From: Flavobacteriaceae bacterium UBA6268
GTDB lineage: Bacteria > Bacteroidota > Bacteroidia > Flavobacteriales > Flavobacteriaceae
Reading direction: 5' to 3'
Length of the DNA stretch: 35,468 nucleotides
Assembly: GCA_002440705.1 (NCBI GenBank)
Contig: DJVA01000060.1
Coordinates: forward strand, 1 to 35,468
Under the pieces are notes generated by a model. It made no database searches and was not told where the DNA came from. It was given only the letters and a program-made list of their open reading frames with translations. Made by a program: the position numbers and the translations under genes. Of the stretch, positions 6,913 to 15,345 are shown piece after piece; position 1 is the stretch's first letter; each line of letters starts with the position of its first letter.

Positions 6913-9900
6913 ATGAAACGATTTCTTTACCTAGCAATCATTACGTTTTTTGCATTGCCTTCCGCTATTGCCCAAGAAATCTCTTTAAAAGGTCAAGAAC
7001 TTTTTGGAGATATCAAAGCCCGTCAGATAGGGCCCGCATTGATGAGCGGGCGAATTAACGACATCGAAATGCACCCCACCGATCCCCGGGTAATGTATGT
7101 AGGGGCCGCGGGGGGTGGTGTATGGAAGTCGATTGATGGTGGCGCTACATTTGCGCCCATTTTTGATGAATATGTACAATCCATTGGCGTGGTAAAACTA
7201 GATCCCAAGCGACCTGATGAAGTTATTTGGGTGGGCACTGGGGAAATCTGGACCCGAAATTCGGTATCCATTGGGAATGGCCTTTACAAGTCTACGGATG
7301 GTGGTAAAACCTGGAAGGAAATCCCAGGTTTTGAAAACAGTGAAAGGATTGCTTCTATTGCCATAAACCCAAACAACACCGATGAAGTTTACGTAGGGGT
7401 TTTAGGGGCTTTGTGGAGTGACAGTACCGTTAGGGGGGTATACAAAACCACCGATGGAGGACAAACCTGGATACAGGTGCTGTACCTCAATCCTTCTACA
7501 GGTGCAGGAGATGTTGTAATGGATCCAGAAGATCCAAGAATCCTCTATGCCTCAATGTGGCAATTTAGAAGAACTGCCTGGAGTTTTAACTCGGGAGGTA
7601 TAAGCAGCGGTTTATACAAATCCATGGATGCAGGTGCCACATGGAAAAAAATTCAGGAAGGGTTCCCTAGCGGACCTTTGGGAAGAATTGCAATAGCCAT
7701 GGCCCCGAGCGATCATAATCGGTTATATGCTGTATTGGAAACCGGTGAAAAAACGACCAATGGGCTTTGGACCTCTCCCGATGCAGGAGCTTCATGGCAG
7801 CATTTAAACAGCGATTTTGGATTGACAGTAAGGCCCTTTTACTTCTCACGGATTACAATAGACCCTAGGGATCCCAACACTATCATTAAAGCAGGACTTA
7901 CAGGTTCCATCAGTAGGGATGGCGGAAAAACCTTCAAGGATTTGGGAAACATGCATGGCGATATCCACGACATTGCATTCCACATTCATGAAAGCGACAT
8001 CCTATTTTGTGGTACCGATGGAGGTTTATACCGTTCTTGGAATGGCGGTGGTACCCTCGAAATTGTGGAAAACCTTCCCATATCCCAGTTTTACCAAATT
8101 AGCGTAGATAATGCTTCTCCTTATCATATTTATGGCGGACTACAAGACAATGGAAGTTGGTGGGGGCCTAATTCTTCCCCAGCGGGTGTGAATGGACGCG
8201 ATTGGAACAGTGTGGGTGCTGGAGATGGTTTTAGGGTCTTAAAACATCCCACCAAAAACATCATCTATTCTGAAATGCAAGGAGCGGAGAATGTTTGGAG
8301 GTACGACATTGATCGCAAAAAGACCAAAAACATTCAACCCCTGGAAGAAAAAGGGAAATCCAAACTACGTTTCAATTGGAATGCACCCATGGCACTCAGT
8401 GCCCACAACCCCGATCGTTTCTATATGGGAAGCCAATACCTTCATAAAAGTGATGACATGGGTGATACATGGACTATCATTTCCCCCGATTTGACCACAA
8501 ACGATGCCAGCAAACAAAATCAGGAATCTTCTGGGGGGTTGTCTATGGATAATAGTGGAGCAGAAAATCACACTACCCTGTTCACCATTGCAGAATCACC
8601 CTTGGACGAAAACACCATTTGGGTAGGCACAGATGACGGGAATGTACAGGTAACAACCGATGGAGGAAAAACTTGGAACAATGTTACCCCAAACCTCATT
8701 GGTGTACCCGCAAATACTTGGGTATACCACATTGAAGCCAGTGTGCATGGTAAGGGAACGGCCTATGCCGTTTTTGATGGACACACGCGTGGTGATTTCA
8801 ATACCTACGTTTTAAAAACGACTGATTTTGGGAAAACATGGACCAACATCGTTTCAGATGCTATTGAAAAAAATGCATTCGCCCGAAATATTCAAGAAGA
8901 TTACGAGAATGAAAATCTGCTGTTTCTGGGAACGGAATTTGGCCTTTACATTACAATTGACGGTGGACAAAACTGGTCAAAATTTACTAACAATATGCCT
9001 TCCGTAGCGGTTCACTTCATCGACCTTCAAAAGGAAGCCAACGATTTGGTGATGGGAACGCATGGACGGGGTGTCATCATTATCGACGATATCAGCCCCT
9101 TACGTTTCTTGAACCAAGAGGTTCTGTCTAAGGATGTCCATTTTTTTGGCACCAAGCCCTTTACAATGACGGAACAAAGTGGTTTTGCAGGCAGCGAAGT
9201 TTCTGAAACAGAGTTTGTAGGGCCTAGTAAAGCTTCAGGCGCCAGAATAGTCTATTACCTAAAAAAACGCCACACGTTCGGTAAAATGGAATTGGAAATT
9301 CAAGACATGGAAGGAAATAAGGTTGCTACCCTATCCCCTGGTAAATCCAAGGGGATTAACGTAGTGAATTGGGAGTATACTTCCGGCGCTCCAAAGATGG
9401 CAGATGCCAAGACGCTTTCCTTTTCCGGGTTTACCCCAAAAAGGGTGCCTGCAGGCATGTACAAAGTAGTGCTCACCAAGGGAAAGGATCGTTATGAGCA
9501 TACCATCGAACTTAAGTATGATGAAACCTCCCTAGCAACCCTCGAAGAGCGAAAGGAACAAGAACGCATGACCCAAGTTATGTTCGACATGGTGGAGGAC
9601 TTGGCCTATATGGTCTATCAAATTACGGAATATCAAAAGGCGGCACAGGCACTCATCCTAAACCATCCAAAAGATAAAAAGCCGGCAGAAAAACTATACG
9701 ATGCCCTGGAGCGCTTAAGAAAAGACTTGGTCATTACCACCGGAGATAATTATGTAGGTACTGCAGAACCCCGTTTGCGCGAAAAAATGGGAACATTGTA
9801 CTCGAACATTGCTTCCAGTTATGATGGGGTTTCAGCGTCACAAATGCAGAATTTCCGATTGATTTCAGGGGAATTTGAATTGGCCCAAAAGCGGTTTGAA

Positions 9901-10005
9901 GACATCCTGAAAAAGGAAGGCTCCAAATTTGAATCCGTCTTAAAAAAGAACGCAATGGAACTTCCTGGACTCCTACAAAAAAATACCTATTTGGGAAAAG
10001 ACTAG
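6913..10005 (+). CDS. Large secreted Asp-box (VPS10/sortilin-like) beta-propeller protein
   Basis: A 1030-residue exported protein with signal peptide 1-20, ending AIAQ. I count about ten Asp-box motifs of form S/T-x-D-x-G-x-T/S-W/F (SIDGGATF, STDGGKTW, TTDGGQTW, SMDAGATW, SPDAGASW, SRDGGKTF, SDDMGDTW, TTDGGKTW, TTDFGKTW, TIDGGQNW). These mark blades of one or two beta-propellers over residues about 40-740. A beta-sandwich-like part follows (740-870), then a charged helical C-terminus (870-1030). Bacterial homologues are called VPS10 domain or BNR-repeat glycosyl hydrolases, but no sialidase catalytic set is evident, so hydrolase activity is not claimed. There is no C-terminal T9SS sorting domain. 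The partner or substrate is unknown. Confidence 0.85.
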   Translation: MKRFLYLAIITFFALPSAIAQEISLKGQELFGDIKARQIGPALMSGRINDIEMHPTDPRVMYVGAAGGGVWKSIDGGATFAPIFDEYVQSIGVVKLDPKRPDEVIWVGTGEIWTRNSVSIGNGLYKSTDGGKTWKEIPGFENSERIASIAINPNNTDEVYVGVLGALWSDSTVRGVYKTTDGGQTWIQVLYLNPSTGAGDVVMDPEDPRILYASMWQFRRTAWSFNSGGISSGLYKSMDAGATWKKIQEGFPSGPLGRIAIAMAPSDHNRLYAVLETGEKTTNGLWTSPDAGASWQHLNSDFGLTVRPFYFSRITIDPRDPNTIIKAGLTGSISRDGGKTFKDLGNMHGDIHDIAFHIHESDILFCGTDGGLYRSWNGGGTLEIVENLPISQFYQISVDNASPYHIYGGLQDNGSWWGPNSSPAGVNGRDWNSVGAGDGFRVLKHPTKNIIYSEMQGAENVWRYDIDRKKTKNIQPLEEKGKSKLRFNWNAPMALSAHNPDRFYMGSQYLHKSDDMGDTWTIISPDLTTNDASKQNQESSGGLSMDNSGAENHTTLFTIAESPLDENTIWVGTDDGNVQVTTDGGKTWNNVTPNLIGVPANTWVYHIEASVHGKGTAYAVFDGHTRGDFNTYVLKTTDFGKTWTNIVSDAIEKNAFARNIQEDYENENLLFLGTEFGLYITIDGGQNWSKFTNNMPSVAVHFIDLQKEANDLVMGTHGRGVIIIDDISPLRFLNQEVLSKDVHFFGTKPFTMTEQSGFAGSEVSETEFVGPSKASGARIVYYLKKRHTFGKMELEIQDMEGNKVATLSPGKSKGINVVNWEYTSGAPKMADAKTLSFSGFTPKRVPAGMYKVVLTKGKDRYEHTIELKYDETSLATLEERKEQERMTQVMFDMVEDLAYMVYQITEYQKAAQALILNHPKDKKPAEKLYDALERLRKDLVITTGDNYVGTAEPRLREKMGTLYSNIASSYDGVSASQMQNFRLISGEFELAQKRFEDILKKEGSKFESVLKKNAMELPGLLQKNTYLGKD

Positions 10006-10021
10006 TATAAAATCTGAAGGA

Positions 10022-11383
10022 TTATTGATTGATGTAAACTGTTTTTACGTTCACAAATTCCTTGATGCCTTGGGCACTAAGCTCCCTGCCGTAGCCACTT
10101 TCCTTGATGCCTCCAAAAGGGAGCCTTGGATCACTTTTAACCAATTCGTTTACAAATACAGCACCTTCCTCAAACCTTGGCACTAATGCCATAGCCTGCT
10201 CAATGTTTCGAGTAAACAGAGAAACCCCCAATCCATAGCGGGAGTGGTTGGAAAGGGATACAGCTTCATCCAAGTGCCTAAACGAGGTAACGCATAAAGC
10301 AGGACCAAATGTTTCCTCTTGAAACATGGGCATTTCTGGAGTAACTCCCGAAACGACGGTAGGCTCATAAAACGCATCGATCCGTTTTCCCCCAATTTCC
10401 AGCTTTGCGCCGAGGGCCAGTGTTTGCTGGACTTGCAATTCTAGTTCCTTTGCTAAATCCACTCTTGCCATAGGACCAATATACGTTGATTTGCTTGTGG
10501 GATCGCCTGCCTTCAGTTTTTTTACTTTTTGAACCAACCGTTCCAAAAACTGATCGTGGATCGATTGGGCAAGCAACAACCGCTTCCCCGCAATGCAACT
10601 CTGACCGGTATTCTGAAAGCGGGCCTGCACGCAAATATCCAAGGTTTTTTCCATATCACAATCGTCCATAACAATCATGGCATTACTACCTCCCAACTCT
10701 AAAACAGACTTTTTGATTTGCTTTCCTGCCGCAGCGGCTACGGCACCCCCTGCAGGTCCGCTACCCGTGAGCGTAACTGCTTTTACCAAAGGATTTTGCA
10801 GGACCCCTTCAACCTGATTGCTTCCAATAAGCAAGGATTTGAAACAGTATTCGGGTAAGCCAGCATCACGAAAACAGGCCTCAATCGCCAAGGCACAACC
10901 AAAAACATTGGATGCGTGTTTCAAGAGTCCTACATTTCCTGCCATGAGTGCCGGAATCGCAAAACGGAATACCTGCCAAAAAGGATAATTCCATGGCATG
11001 ATGGACAATACCACTCCTAAGGGTTCATGCCTTACGTAGCTACTAAAAGCGTCAGTGGGTACAAAAATATCTTGAAGTTGTGCTTCAGCATTTTCGGCGT
11101 AATAATCACAAAGCCAAGCACATTTTTCAATTTCCGCAACAGCTTGGGAGATGGGCTTTCCCATTTCTTCAGTCATCAAAAGGGCATACTGTTCTTTCTG
11201 GGACCTCAGTGTTGTGGCAATATTGGCTATGTGACTTTTTCTGGCTTGGAAGGACGTGTTTTTCCAAACCTGGAATTGTTGGTGGCTCTTTTTGATGGCG
11301 GCAGCAACTTCTTTCGGGTTGTGCCGTTCGTAAGAAGCAACCGTTTTCCCAGTGTAGGGATTGATGGATAGCGCGTGGTCCAT
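10022..11383 (-). CDS. NAD(P)-dependent aldehyde dehydrogenase, succinate-semialdehyde type
   Basis: A 453-residue ALDH-superfamily enzyme. It has the oxyanion Asn132 in MPWNYPFWQ, cofactor Lys155 in LLKHAS, general base Glu229 in LELGGSNA and nucleophile Cys263 in NTGQSCIAGKR. Length and the motifs KSVLELGGSNAMIV and LPFGGIKESGYGREL match the Sad/YneI group, which oxidises succinate semialdehyde to succinate. Substrate specificity remains an inference. An upstream in-frame ATG at 11434 would add 17 residues not typical of the family, so the ATG at 11383 (MDHALSINPYTGK) is chosen. It is convergent with the propeller gene (16-base gap) and divergent from the gene at 11497. Confidence 0.88.
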   Translation of the reverse strand: MDHALSINPYTGKTVASYERHNPKEVAAAIKKSHQQFQVWKNTSFQARKSHIANIATTLRSQKEQYALLMTEEMGKPISQAVAEIEKCAWLCDYYAENAEAQLQDIFVPTDAFSSYVRHEPLGVVLSIMPWNYPFWQVFRFAIPALMAGNVGLLKHASNVFGCALAIEACFRDAGLPEYCFKSLLIGSNQVEGVLQNPLVKAVTLTGSGPAGGAVAAAAGKQIKKSVLELGGSNAMIVMDDCDMEKTLDICVQARFQNTGQSCIAGKRLLLAQSIHDQFLERLVQKVKKLKAGDPTSKSTYIGPMARVDLAKELELQVQQTLALGAKLEIGGKRIDAFYEPTVVSGVTPEMPMFQEETFGPALCVTSFRHLDEAVSLSNHSRYGLGVSLFTRNIEQAMALVPRFEEGAVFVNELVKSDPRLPFGGIKESGYGRELSAQGIKEFVNVKTVYINQ

Positions 11384-11496
11384 TTTATTTTTAAAGGTAC
11401 GGCTTCTAAGGAAATTGTTGAAATCATTGTGCATAACTTAACGTTTCACGGCTTCAGGCCCCTGTTGCTTTTAGTAATTTTAATAAAACTCCCGAT

Positions 11497-11904
11497 ATGG
11501 AATCCAGAGATACGGTCCTTCTTGGACTGCGCCCCGAAATTGCTTCGGCCAAATTGCTTCCTGGAATGTCTTCCGACGAGATCTTTCAAAATCAAACATT
11601 GCGGCCCGTGATAAGGCTTCAAAATGATTTGTTGGTAGCCGCCTTCCGGAATTATGTTTCCAAGCACAAAAATGTTTTTTACGATCTCTCTGTTGAAAAA
11701 AGGTTGGATTACATCGAAAATGCGATCCATAAGGATATGAAATTTCGAAATTCACTGAAAGGAATCGTTATTGGGCAATTCACCTTAGCAGAGTACGAGA
11801 CGTACATTCAAAATTCATCGGACCTTAACAAACGCATGATGAACATTGTTAAGGAGCGCCTGAAAAGCAACATCCAACTCCTGGAATACGTAAACGCCTA
11901 TTGA
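11497..11904 (+). CDS. Conserved flavobacterial protein of unknown function (135 aa)
   Basis: A soluble, mostly helical 135-residue protein: MESRDTVLLGLRPEIASAKL, then LRPVIRLQNDLLVAAFRNY, AIHKDMKFRNSLKGIVIGQF and LNKRMMNIVKERLKSNIQL. The same protein is widespread in Flavobacteriaceae, where it often carries the name glyoxalase. No glyoxalase metal-binding pattern is visible, so I do not use that name. There is no signal peptide or membrane span. Its last seven bases overlap the convergent DUF2461 gene. Confidence 0.8.
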   Translation: MESRDTVLLGLRPEIASAKLLPGMSSDEIFQNQTLRPVIRLQNDLLVAAFRNYVSKHKNVFYDLSVEKRLDYIENAIHKDMKFRNSLKGIVIGQFTLAEYETYIQNSSDLNKRMMNIVKERLKSNIQLLEYVNAY

Positions 11905-12581
11905 TCCAGTAACGAAACCCCATTTAGGTCGGTAGTAAGCACCTCGCTCATGTAATCAAAATATGGGCGCAGTAGCTCATAATGATGTGTTAATTTTTCA
12001 GGGAAATCAGGAGCAGTGACTTCATTGTCGGTAAAGTGGTGTACCACAAAGTAATTTTTTAGGCGTATCAAATCAATATTGGGATCGTCGGAACTGAACC
12101 CTTTGGGGGCTGTTTTTACTTTGTATTCCTGAACAAATCCATTAAAGGCTTGCTTAAATTGTTTTTCGGAAAGAATCTTGCGGATGGGTGTCGCATCCAT
12201 TTCGAATTCCTTTCGAATGCGGAGTAAATCGGCTGGACTTGGGTCGAAGAAACCTCCTGCCATAGCAGATCCTCCCGGCTCGATGCGCAGGTAATACCCC
12301 CCTCTGCGGTGCGCTCCTGCCCTATTGAAACTAACACTGCGATGGACATTGTAGGGCGTTTTATCCTTGCTAAACCGTATATCCCGATTGATTCGGAAAA
12401 TGCGCATTTTCTCGATCTGGTCTGTTTTATTTAACCCTTTTTCAATTTCCAAATAGAATTTCTTCAAGGCTTTTTCATTGGCTTGGTATTGCTTTTTATG
12501 GGCATCCATCCAATCTTTGTGGTTGTTGTGTTTCAATTCCTTCAAAAACTCAAAAACGGATACGGGTACGGTAACACTCAT
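11898..12581 (-). CDS. DUF2461 domain-containing protein
   Basis: A 227-residue cytoplasmic protein of the DUF2461 family. The markers are FLKELKHNNHKDWMDAHKKQY at the N-terminus, RINRDIRFSKDKTPYNVHRS, GGYYLRIEPGGSAMAGGFF and the C-terminal LRPYFDYMSEV. Basic and aromatic residues in the first half suggest binding of an acidic ligand, but the family has no assigned role. The start at 12581 gives the normal family N-terminus. Confidence 0.88.
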   Translation of the reverse strand: MSVTVPVSVFEFLKELKHNNHKDWMDAHKKQYQANEKALKKFYLEIEKGLNKTDQIEKMRIFRINRDIRFSKDKTPYNVHRSVSFNRAGAHRRGGYYLRIEPGGSAMAGGFFDPSPADLLRIRKEFEMDATPIRKILSEKQFKQAFNGFVQEYKVKTAPKGFSSDDPNIDLIRLKNYFVVHHFTDNEVTAPDFPEKLTHHYELLRPYFDYMSEVLTTDLNGVSLLDQ

Positions 12582-12653
12582 ACGAAAAGATTAAAAGCTA
12601 AAGATACGTGGATTTTTTGTACATTTCGTAAAACAACTTAAAACCGAATTAAA

Positions 12654-13085
12654 ATGACAACAACCAACAAACCCAATGTCCTTTTTTGGATAATCGCCGT
12701 TATTTCGCTGATATGGAATGGTTTAGGCGCATTTCAATATCTTGGTTATGCCACCATGAAAGACGAAATGTTGGCCGTAATGCCTGAGGCACAACAAGCG
12801 GTAATGACAGCCTTGCCCACTTGGTATACAGCGGTTTTTGCTGTAGCAGTTTGGTTCGCCGTTTTGGCTTCCATCCTATTACTCGCCAGGAAGAAATGGG
12901 CCGTTCCATTATTCCTAATTTCGCTACTTGCAGTGGTGGTTCAAATGGTGTATTGGCTCTTTGGAACCAATGCCATGGAAGCTTTTGGGTCCACTGCCCC
13001 TATAATGCCTGTGGTCGTAATCATTTTGGCCCTTGTGTTTTATTTGTACAGTAAATCAGCTAAGGCAAAAGGATGGCTAAGATAG
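12654..13085 (+). CDS. Four-helix integral membrane protein of unknown function
   Basis: A 143-residue inner-membrane protein with four predicted spans (about 9-29, 58-78, 83-105 and 112-130) and short loops. The sequence WNGLGAFQYLGYATMKDEMLAVMPE between spans 1 and 2 is a conserved block in flavobacterial relatives. Homologues are sometimes called sugar transporter, but four spans and no transporter motif make that unsupported. It is a single gene ending at a bidirectional terminator (13108-13123). A TACATTTC box at 12620-12627 is a possible -7 element. Confidence 0.78.
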   Translation: MTTTNKPNVLFWIIAVISLIWNGLGAFQYLGYATMKDEMLAVMPEAQQAVMTALPTWYTAVFAVAVWFAVLASILLLARKKWAVPLFLISLLAVVVQMVYWLFGTNAMEAFGSTAPIMPVVVIILALVFYLYSKSAKAKGWLR

Positions 13086-13107
13086 CCTCTTAAAACCTTA
13101 AATAAAT

Positions 13108-13123
13108 GGGGGCTTTGGCCCCC
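13108..13123. terminator. Bidirectional terminator hairpin between convergent genes
   Basis: GGGGGC/GCCCCC with loop TTTG. The plus side is followed by TTAGTTGTTTTT and the minus side by ATTTATTTAAGG. It serves the four-helix gene from the left and the DinB-like gene from the right, whose stop codon adjoins it. Confidence 0.75.
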
Positions 13124-13636
13124 TTAGTTGTTTTTGGCATTTAGGTCAATTCCATCATAAAATCCCAAATCCATGTCTTTAAGGTATTTTACCCAAAATG
13201 CGATTTGCCCGGTGTGATAAGAGTAATGCTCCACTACATGCAATATGGCACCAAGTCCTGGCATCTGGAACCCTTGAATGGTATAGCTTTTCGACAGTTT
13301 TTCGGGTGGTAGATGGGTAATGGTATCTTTGACGCGTTGCACCGTGTCGAACAGCTCTTGCAATAGATCCGATTTTTTCAATGTCCCCGAATTTATAAAT
13401 TCAGCATCGCGGTTGCGTAGGTCGGGAAGGCCGTTCAAAGCGGCAATTCCGTATTGTGTCATGTTTCCGCATAAGTGCACTATAAGGTTCCCTATGCTGT
13501 TTAAGTGAGTGTTGGGCTGTTTCCAAATAGCCGCTTCATCTAGGTTATCCAATGCTTTTTGCAGCATACGGTTGTTCTCATCCAGCCGGAAAAGGCACTG
13601 TGTCTTAAAGTTTTTAAAACAATCCATTTCATTCAT
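13124..13636 (-). CDS. DinB-like / DUF1572 four-helix protein
   Basis: A 170-residue protein with the DinB-like fold pattern. The three usual metal-ligand histidines fit His54 in NLIVHLCGN, and two in VVEHYSYHTGQIAFWVKYL near the C-terminus. HYxYHxGQI is the family hallmark. Members are thought to be metal-dependent transferases acting on small thiols such as bacillithiol, though many are uncharacterised. There is no signal peptide. The ATG at 13636 is used; a second Met three codons in is an alternative. It is divergent from the OmpA-like operon at 13769. Confidence 0.85.
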   Translation of the reverse strand: MNEMDCFKNFKTQCLFRLDENNRMLQKALDNLDEAAIWKQPNTHLNSIGNLIVHLCGNMTQYGIAALNGLPDLRNRDAEFINSGTLKKSDLLQELFDTVQRVKDTITHLPPEKLSKSYTIQGFQMPGLGAILHVVEHYSYHTGQIAFWVKYLKDMDLGFYDGIDLNAKNN

Positions 13637-13723
13637 GCGATTACATTAAAAGTATCTTGATTTACGATGAAAAAATACGGAAATTATCATGGAAGTATAT
13701 TCTTACAGCGCAGTAAAATTTTG

Positions 13724-13731
13724 TATGTTTG
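13724..13731 (+). promoter_or_regulatory. Candidate -7 box of the OmpA-like/HhH/symporter operon
   Basis: TATGTTTG fits TAnnTTTG exactly, 37 bases before the ATG at 13769. No clear TTG lies at the -33 position. It is the only good box in the 132-base gap. Confidence 0.35.
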
Positions 13732-13768
13732 TGTACCGCAATCGGTATGCAAGAACCTCGCTTAGTGC

Positions 13769-14758
13769 ATGAAAAATTTTATCATTGCCTTTTTGGTCTT
13801 CCTTATATGGTCTTTCTTTGGGCTTTGGCTCTATTCATGGATGCAGCCAATGACGGATGTTTCTGAGGCTGTGGTGAAAGACCTGCCCCAAGAAGATAAA
13901 GACAGCCTCCCGTTGCCTATTAGCGAAAATTCTGAGTTGGACTTGAGTGTTTTGGACACCTTAAACCTTTCTGAAAATACACAAAAGCAAGACTCCACAA
14001 GTAGTACTCCAGCATTAGGACTCAAAGCCATTAACCAGAAAGGCGATATTGTTTTTTTGATGGCTGAAGGGATTGGTTTTCATAAAAGCCTTCCTGAAAT
14101 CTACATCCCTAACAGCATATTGGATTTCAAATACAAACTCAATACCTACAGTATAGAGCATCCAAATGAAGAATTGCATATCATTTCCTATTATGGGGCT
14201 TCCGAGAATATAGAAACGCCCAATTTAGGGATGCAACGAGGAAATAAAGTGAAGGAGGTTTTGATAAATACCGGAATCCCCGCCGAAAAAATAGTGATTA
14301 AGCCTACGATTATGGAATTGCAGTTTGATGAAAATGAAAATTATCAACAAGGAATTTCCTTTATTTTTAGGCCCCTGGATAAAGACCGGTTAAAAAGTTT
14401 GCAATTTTCCCTTCCGGAAAACAAGACAATTTACCCTAATTTCGTAAATAATGATATTTTTGTAAATGATGCGTTAAAAGACTTATTGCAAGAAGCCAAA
14501 AGTACTTTTGCCATGCATCCTCAAGTTGTAATTGAAATTATCGGCCACACGGACAACGTAGGCAATGCCAACGACAACTATTTAGTTGCACTAAGGTATG
14601 CAAGACAAGTTCGTTGGTACTTAGTGACCAAAGGCGGTATTCCTAAAGACCAGGTAATTGCTTCATCCCAAGGTGAAGCCATGGCTATTGCCAATAATGC
14701 TACGGAAAGGGGACGCTTTTTAAACAGGCGCATCGAAGTGCACTATCGCTTAAATTAA
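13769..14758 (+). CDS. Membrane-anchored protein with two OmpA-like domains, the first degenerate
   Basis: A 329-residue protein. Residues 4-24 form an uncleaved-looking signal anchor (no lipobox or -AQ site), followed by a Ser/Asp-rich linker (30-85). Residues about 228-328 form a normal OmpA domain: GHTD at 259-262, then NDNYLVALRYARQVRWYLV and NRR at 319-321. Residues about 110-203 look like a second, decayed copy: YYGASENIETPNLGMQRGNKVKEVLI aligns by eye with the region from GHTD onward, but the Asp and Arg contacts are lost. The protein would be held in the inner membrane while touching peptidoglycan. It is the first gene of a three-gene operon; its stop overlaps the next ATG by one base (TAATG). 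Confidence 0.82.
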   Translation: MKNFIIAFLVFLIWSFFGLWLYSWMQPMTDVSEAVVKDLPQEDKDSLPLPISENSELDLSVLDTLNLSENTQKQDSTSSTPALGLKAINQKGDIVFLMAEGIGFHKSLPEIYIPNSILDFKYKLNTYSIEHPNEELHIISYYGASENIETPNLGMQRGNKVKEVLINTGIPAEKIVIKPTIMELQFDENENYQQGISFIFRPLDKDRLKSLQFSLPENKTIYPNFVNNDIFVNDALKDLLQEAKSTFAMHPQVVIEIIGHTDNVGNANDNYLVALRYARQVRWYLVTKGGIPKDQVIASSQGEAMAIANNATERGRFLNRRIEVHYRLN

Positions 14759-15342
14759 TGGAGGCATTAAACGAATTTGTTAATCAGTTGCCGGAATTGT
14801 CGGGCGTATTTCTTTTGATGCTCAGTACCTTTCTGATTGGCTATCTTTCCGCACACTACCTCCAAAAAGTGAAATACTCCAAGCTCCTTAAAAAAGTAAA
14901 GCGCCAAGCCACTAGTGCCGTAAATAATGCCAAGATTGCCGATATTGAAACCATATTTACAGAGATAAAGCCAAAAATTATCGAAGTGGTGAAGGAAACC
15001 CAAAGCAACAAGCAGGAGATTGCTACTTCCTTTAAATCACCACAGGAGATTGCAGAAACCGCCCGAACCAGTTACTTAACCTATACCAAAAGCAAACCAG
15101 AGCTCAATTTTGACAATTTCGGTTATGCATCCCAAGATGAAAAGGACGACCTAACCAAAATCAATGGGATTGGACCTTACATCGAGCAACGACTCAATGA
15201 AATTGGCATTTACAATTACGATCAAATCAGCCGGTTTACCGATGAGGACATTCGCGTTTTAACCGAATTGATCGATTTTTTTCCAGGCCGTATTGAAAGA
15301 GATAGTTGGATTGCCCAAGCGCAATCATTAAAACACTATTAG
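14758..15342 (+). CDS. Membrane-anchored protein with a C-terminal helix-hairpin-helix-like domain
   Basis: A 194-residue protein. One membrane span (about 15-34) is followed by a basic, helical, partly coiled-coil region (36-105). The C-terminal domain (about 128-192) contains DDLTKINGIGPYIEQRLNEI, the L-x-x-I-x-G-I-G-P pattern of helix-hairpin-helix folds. The same small domain is found fused to respiratory-complex and ribosomal proteins in other bacteria, so DNA binding is not assured. It is translationally coupled to the OmpA-like gene and lies three bases before the symporter start. Function is unknown. Confidence 0.75.
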   Translation: MEALNEFVNQLPELSGVFLLMLSTFLIGYLSAHYLQKVKYSKLLKKVKRQATSAVNNAKIADIETIFTEIKPKIIEVVKETQSNKQEIATSFKSPQEIAETARTSYLTYTKSKPELNFDNFGYASQDEKDDLTKINGIGPYIEQRLNEIGIYNYDQISRFTDEDIRVLTELIDFFPGRIERDSWIAQAQSLKHY

Positions 15343-15345
15343 CCT

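Noticed and set aside
6913..10005. Sialidase or glycosyl hydrolase from Asp boxes
   Set aside because: Asp boxes are structural; the catalytic Arg triad and Tyr/Glu pair could not be placed.
11497..11904. Glyoxalase annotation
   Set aside because: No metal-ligand pattern or paired beta-alpha-beta-beta-beta fold is visible; the name seems inherited.
12654..13085. Sugar transporter annotation
   Set aside because: Only four spans and no transporter motif.
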